A DNA stretch of 64,000 bases from Lunatimonas salinarum (lineage in GTDB: Bacteria > Bacteroidota > Bacteroidia > Cytophagales > Cyclobacteriaceae). The notes under the pieces were generated by a model. It was not told the DNA's origin, ran no database searches, and saw only the letters and a program-made list of their open reading frames with translations. This document shows, piece by piece, positions 63,156 through 64,000 of the stretch; position 1 is the stretch's first letter; each line of letters starts with the position of its first letter. The position numbers and the translations under genes were made by a program. Where the stretch lies: NCBI RefSeq assembly GCF_017811155.1, contig NZ_JACVCV010000006.1, forward strand, positions 62,001 to 126,000, given 5' to 3'.

Positions 63156-64000
63156 TTAGTCATTTACGTTTGTCTTTTCCCATTGGAGGATATCTTGACC
63201 GATATCCTTTCGGAAGTTGACACCTTCCCAATGTATTTGGTTTACTCGCCGGTATGCACTGTTCAACGCAGCAGATAAATCGTTTCCTTGACCGGTAATG
63301 CCCAGTACCCGTCCGCCATTGCTTATGACCTGACCGGATTGGTTTAGGGCTGTTCCCGCGTGAAACACCAAAGCCCTGTCGTTTCCTGTGTTGGTTAATC
63401 CGGTTATTGGTTTCCCTTTTTCGTAGTCTCCTGGATAGCCACCGGCTACCATCACCACCGTGGCACTCACAAAATCCTCAAGTTCGAGCTGATACGTTCT
63501 TAGGTTGCCCTTGGCGATGCCTTCGAGGAGGCTTACGAAGTCGCTTTTGATACGAGGGAGGACTGCCTGTGTTTCAGGATCACCCATTCGTACATTGTAT
63601 TCGATTACAAACGGATCTCCACCCTGATTCATCAGGCCGATGAAGATGAATCCTTTGTAATCAATGTTTTCTTCTTTCAATCCTTTGAAAGTGGGTGAGA
63701 CAATCCGTTCAGACACCTTTTGCATGAAATCGGCATCGGCAAAGGGAACAGGGCTTACAGCACCCATTCCGCCGGTATTTGGTCCGGTGTCGCCATCACC
63801 TATCCGCTTGTAATCTTTCGCTTCCGGGAGGATCACATAGTCTGACCCATCCAATGCCACAAATACCGAAAGTTCTATACCCGACAAAAATTCCTCCACT
63901 ACCACCTTTTGCGAGGCAGCACCGAACTTCGCTTCGAGTAGCATGGATTTAAACTCTGATTCGGCCTCCTTGTGGCTGGGGCATATTAACACACCTTTAC
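63156..64000 (-). CDS. purD: Phosphoribosylamine-glycine ligase, C-terminal part (5' end beyond window)
   Basis: About 281 residues are present and the frame runs out of the window (KGVLICPSHKEAE at the edge continues the GKGV loop of PurD). Visible ATP-grasp marks: VVEEFLSGIELSVFVALDG, ILPEAKDYKRIGDGDTGPNTGGMGAVSP, FIGLMNQGGDPFVIEYNVRMGDPETQAVLPRI, then the C-terminal domain AGGYPGDYEKGKPI. PurD joins phosphoribosylamine and glycine in purine synthesis. ricT and gldH follow on the same strand, so the three are likely one transcript. Confidence 0.95.
   Translation of the reverse strand, partial: KGVLICPSHKEAESEFKSMLLEAKFGAASQKVVVEEFLSGIELSVFVALDGSDYVILPEAKDYKRIGDGDTGPNTGGMGAVSPVPFADADFMQKVSERIVSPTFKGLKEENIDYKGFIFIGLMNQGGDPFVIEYNVRMGDPETQAVLPRIKSDFVSLLEGIAKGNLRTYQLELEDFVSATVVMVAGGYPGDYEKGKPITGLTNTGNDRALVFHAGTALNQSGQVISNGGRVLGITGQGNDLSAALNSAYRRVNQIHWEGVNFRKDIGQDILQWEKTNVND

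Noticed and set aside
1-64000. CRISPR arrays and complete insertion sequences
   Set aside because: No regularly spaced short repeats and no transposase-like ORF were seen anywhere; the only regular array is the in-gene 96-bp repeat of the STAND protein.

Overview
The window reads as chromosomal DNA of a Bacteroidota bacterium, most likely of the class Cytophagia. The lineage signs are a SusC/SusD pair, several TonB-dependent receptors, the gliding lipoprotein gene gldH next to ricT, DUF5686 and fasciclin proteins, a long BioD-like Pta, weak Shine-Dalgarno sites, and a textbook Bacteroidota promoter (TTG, 19 bp, TACCTTTG) in front of a tRNA-Ser gene. Genus is not decidable from the window. Most of it is gene-dense with moderate GC; 5.9-13.6 kb is clearly AT-richer. 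LAYOUT: 0-5.3 kb holds the end of a YihY/BrkB membrane protein, the acetate pair pta-ackA, and a lipoprotein made of two DUF4394 units. 5.48-5.7 kb is tRNA-Ser(UGA) with its promoter and terminator. 5.7-13.8 kb is an accessory island behind the tRNA: a 1194-residue STAND-type NTPase with about twelve 32-residue TPR-like repeats, a frameshifted small gene, a papain-like (C39-like) protein paired with a 62-residue protein, the wreck of an ImmA/IrrE-PIN toxin-antitoxin pair, and a GIY-YIG-like protein. No integrase or transposase is visible. 13.8-18.2 kb is surface proteins on the minus strand, including a tandem duplication of an (outer-membrane barrel, lipoprotein) pair. 18.7-25.5 kb is a plus-strand cluster: a ThuA/dehydrogenase-like/HEAT/LamG-like fusion, a cupredoxin, a second ThuA protein, a Gfo/Idh/MocA oxidoreductase and a GH43 hydrolase, which together look like an extracytoplasmic sugar-oxidation and catabolism module. 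25.5-29.4 kb is a minus-strand operon: ECF-S-like membrane protein, phosphoribosyltransferase, TonB receptor, Tat-exported aldo/keto reductase; it may be a salvage system for a nucleobase-like compound. 29.6-30.7 kb is a sialidase-like protein; 30.7-32.1 kb is non-coding; 32.1-36.8 kb is SusC-SusD; 37.2-41.7 kb is a ceramidase-like protein, a Tat-exported DegT-family protein and a beta-propeller-like protein. 41.9-46.5 kb is a three-gene operon for a 2-oxoacid:ferredoxin oxidoreductase with a GltD-like flavoprotein. The rest, 46.6-64 kb, is mostly housekeeping: DUF5686 receptor-like protein, fasciclin, comB, gcvT, an IscA-type protein, a frameshifted relic, methylmalonyl-CoA epimerase, thiL, rlmD, an SDR enzyme, a large SF1 helicase, gldH, ricT and the 3' part of purD. 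The best candidates for undescribed biology are the tRNA-Ser island (the STAND-TPR protein and the papain-like/62-aa pair), the tandem barrel-lipoprotein pairs, and the S-component/PRTase/TonB-receptor operon. All functions were assigned by reading motifs; no database search was run.
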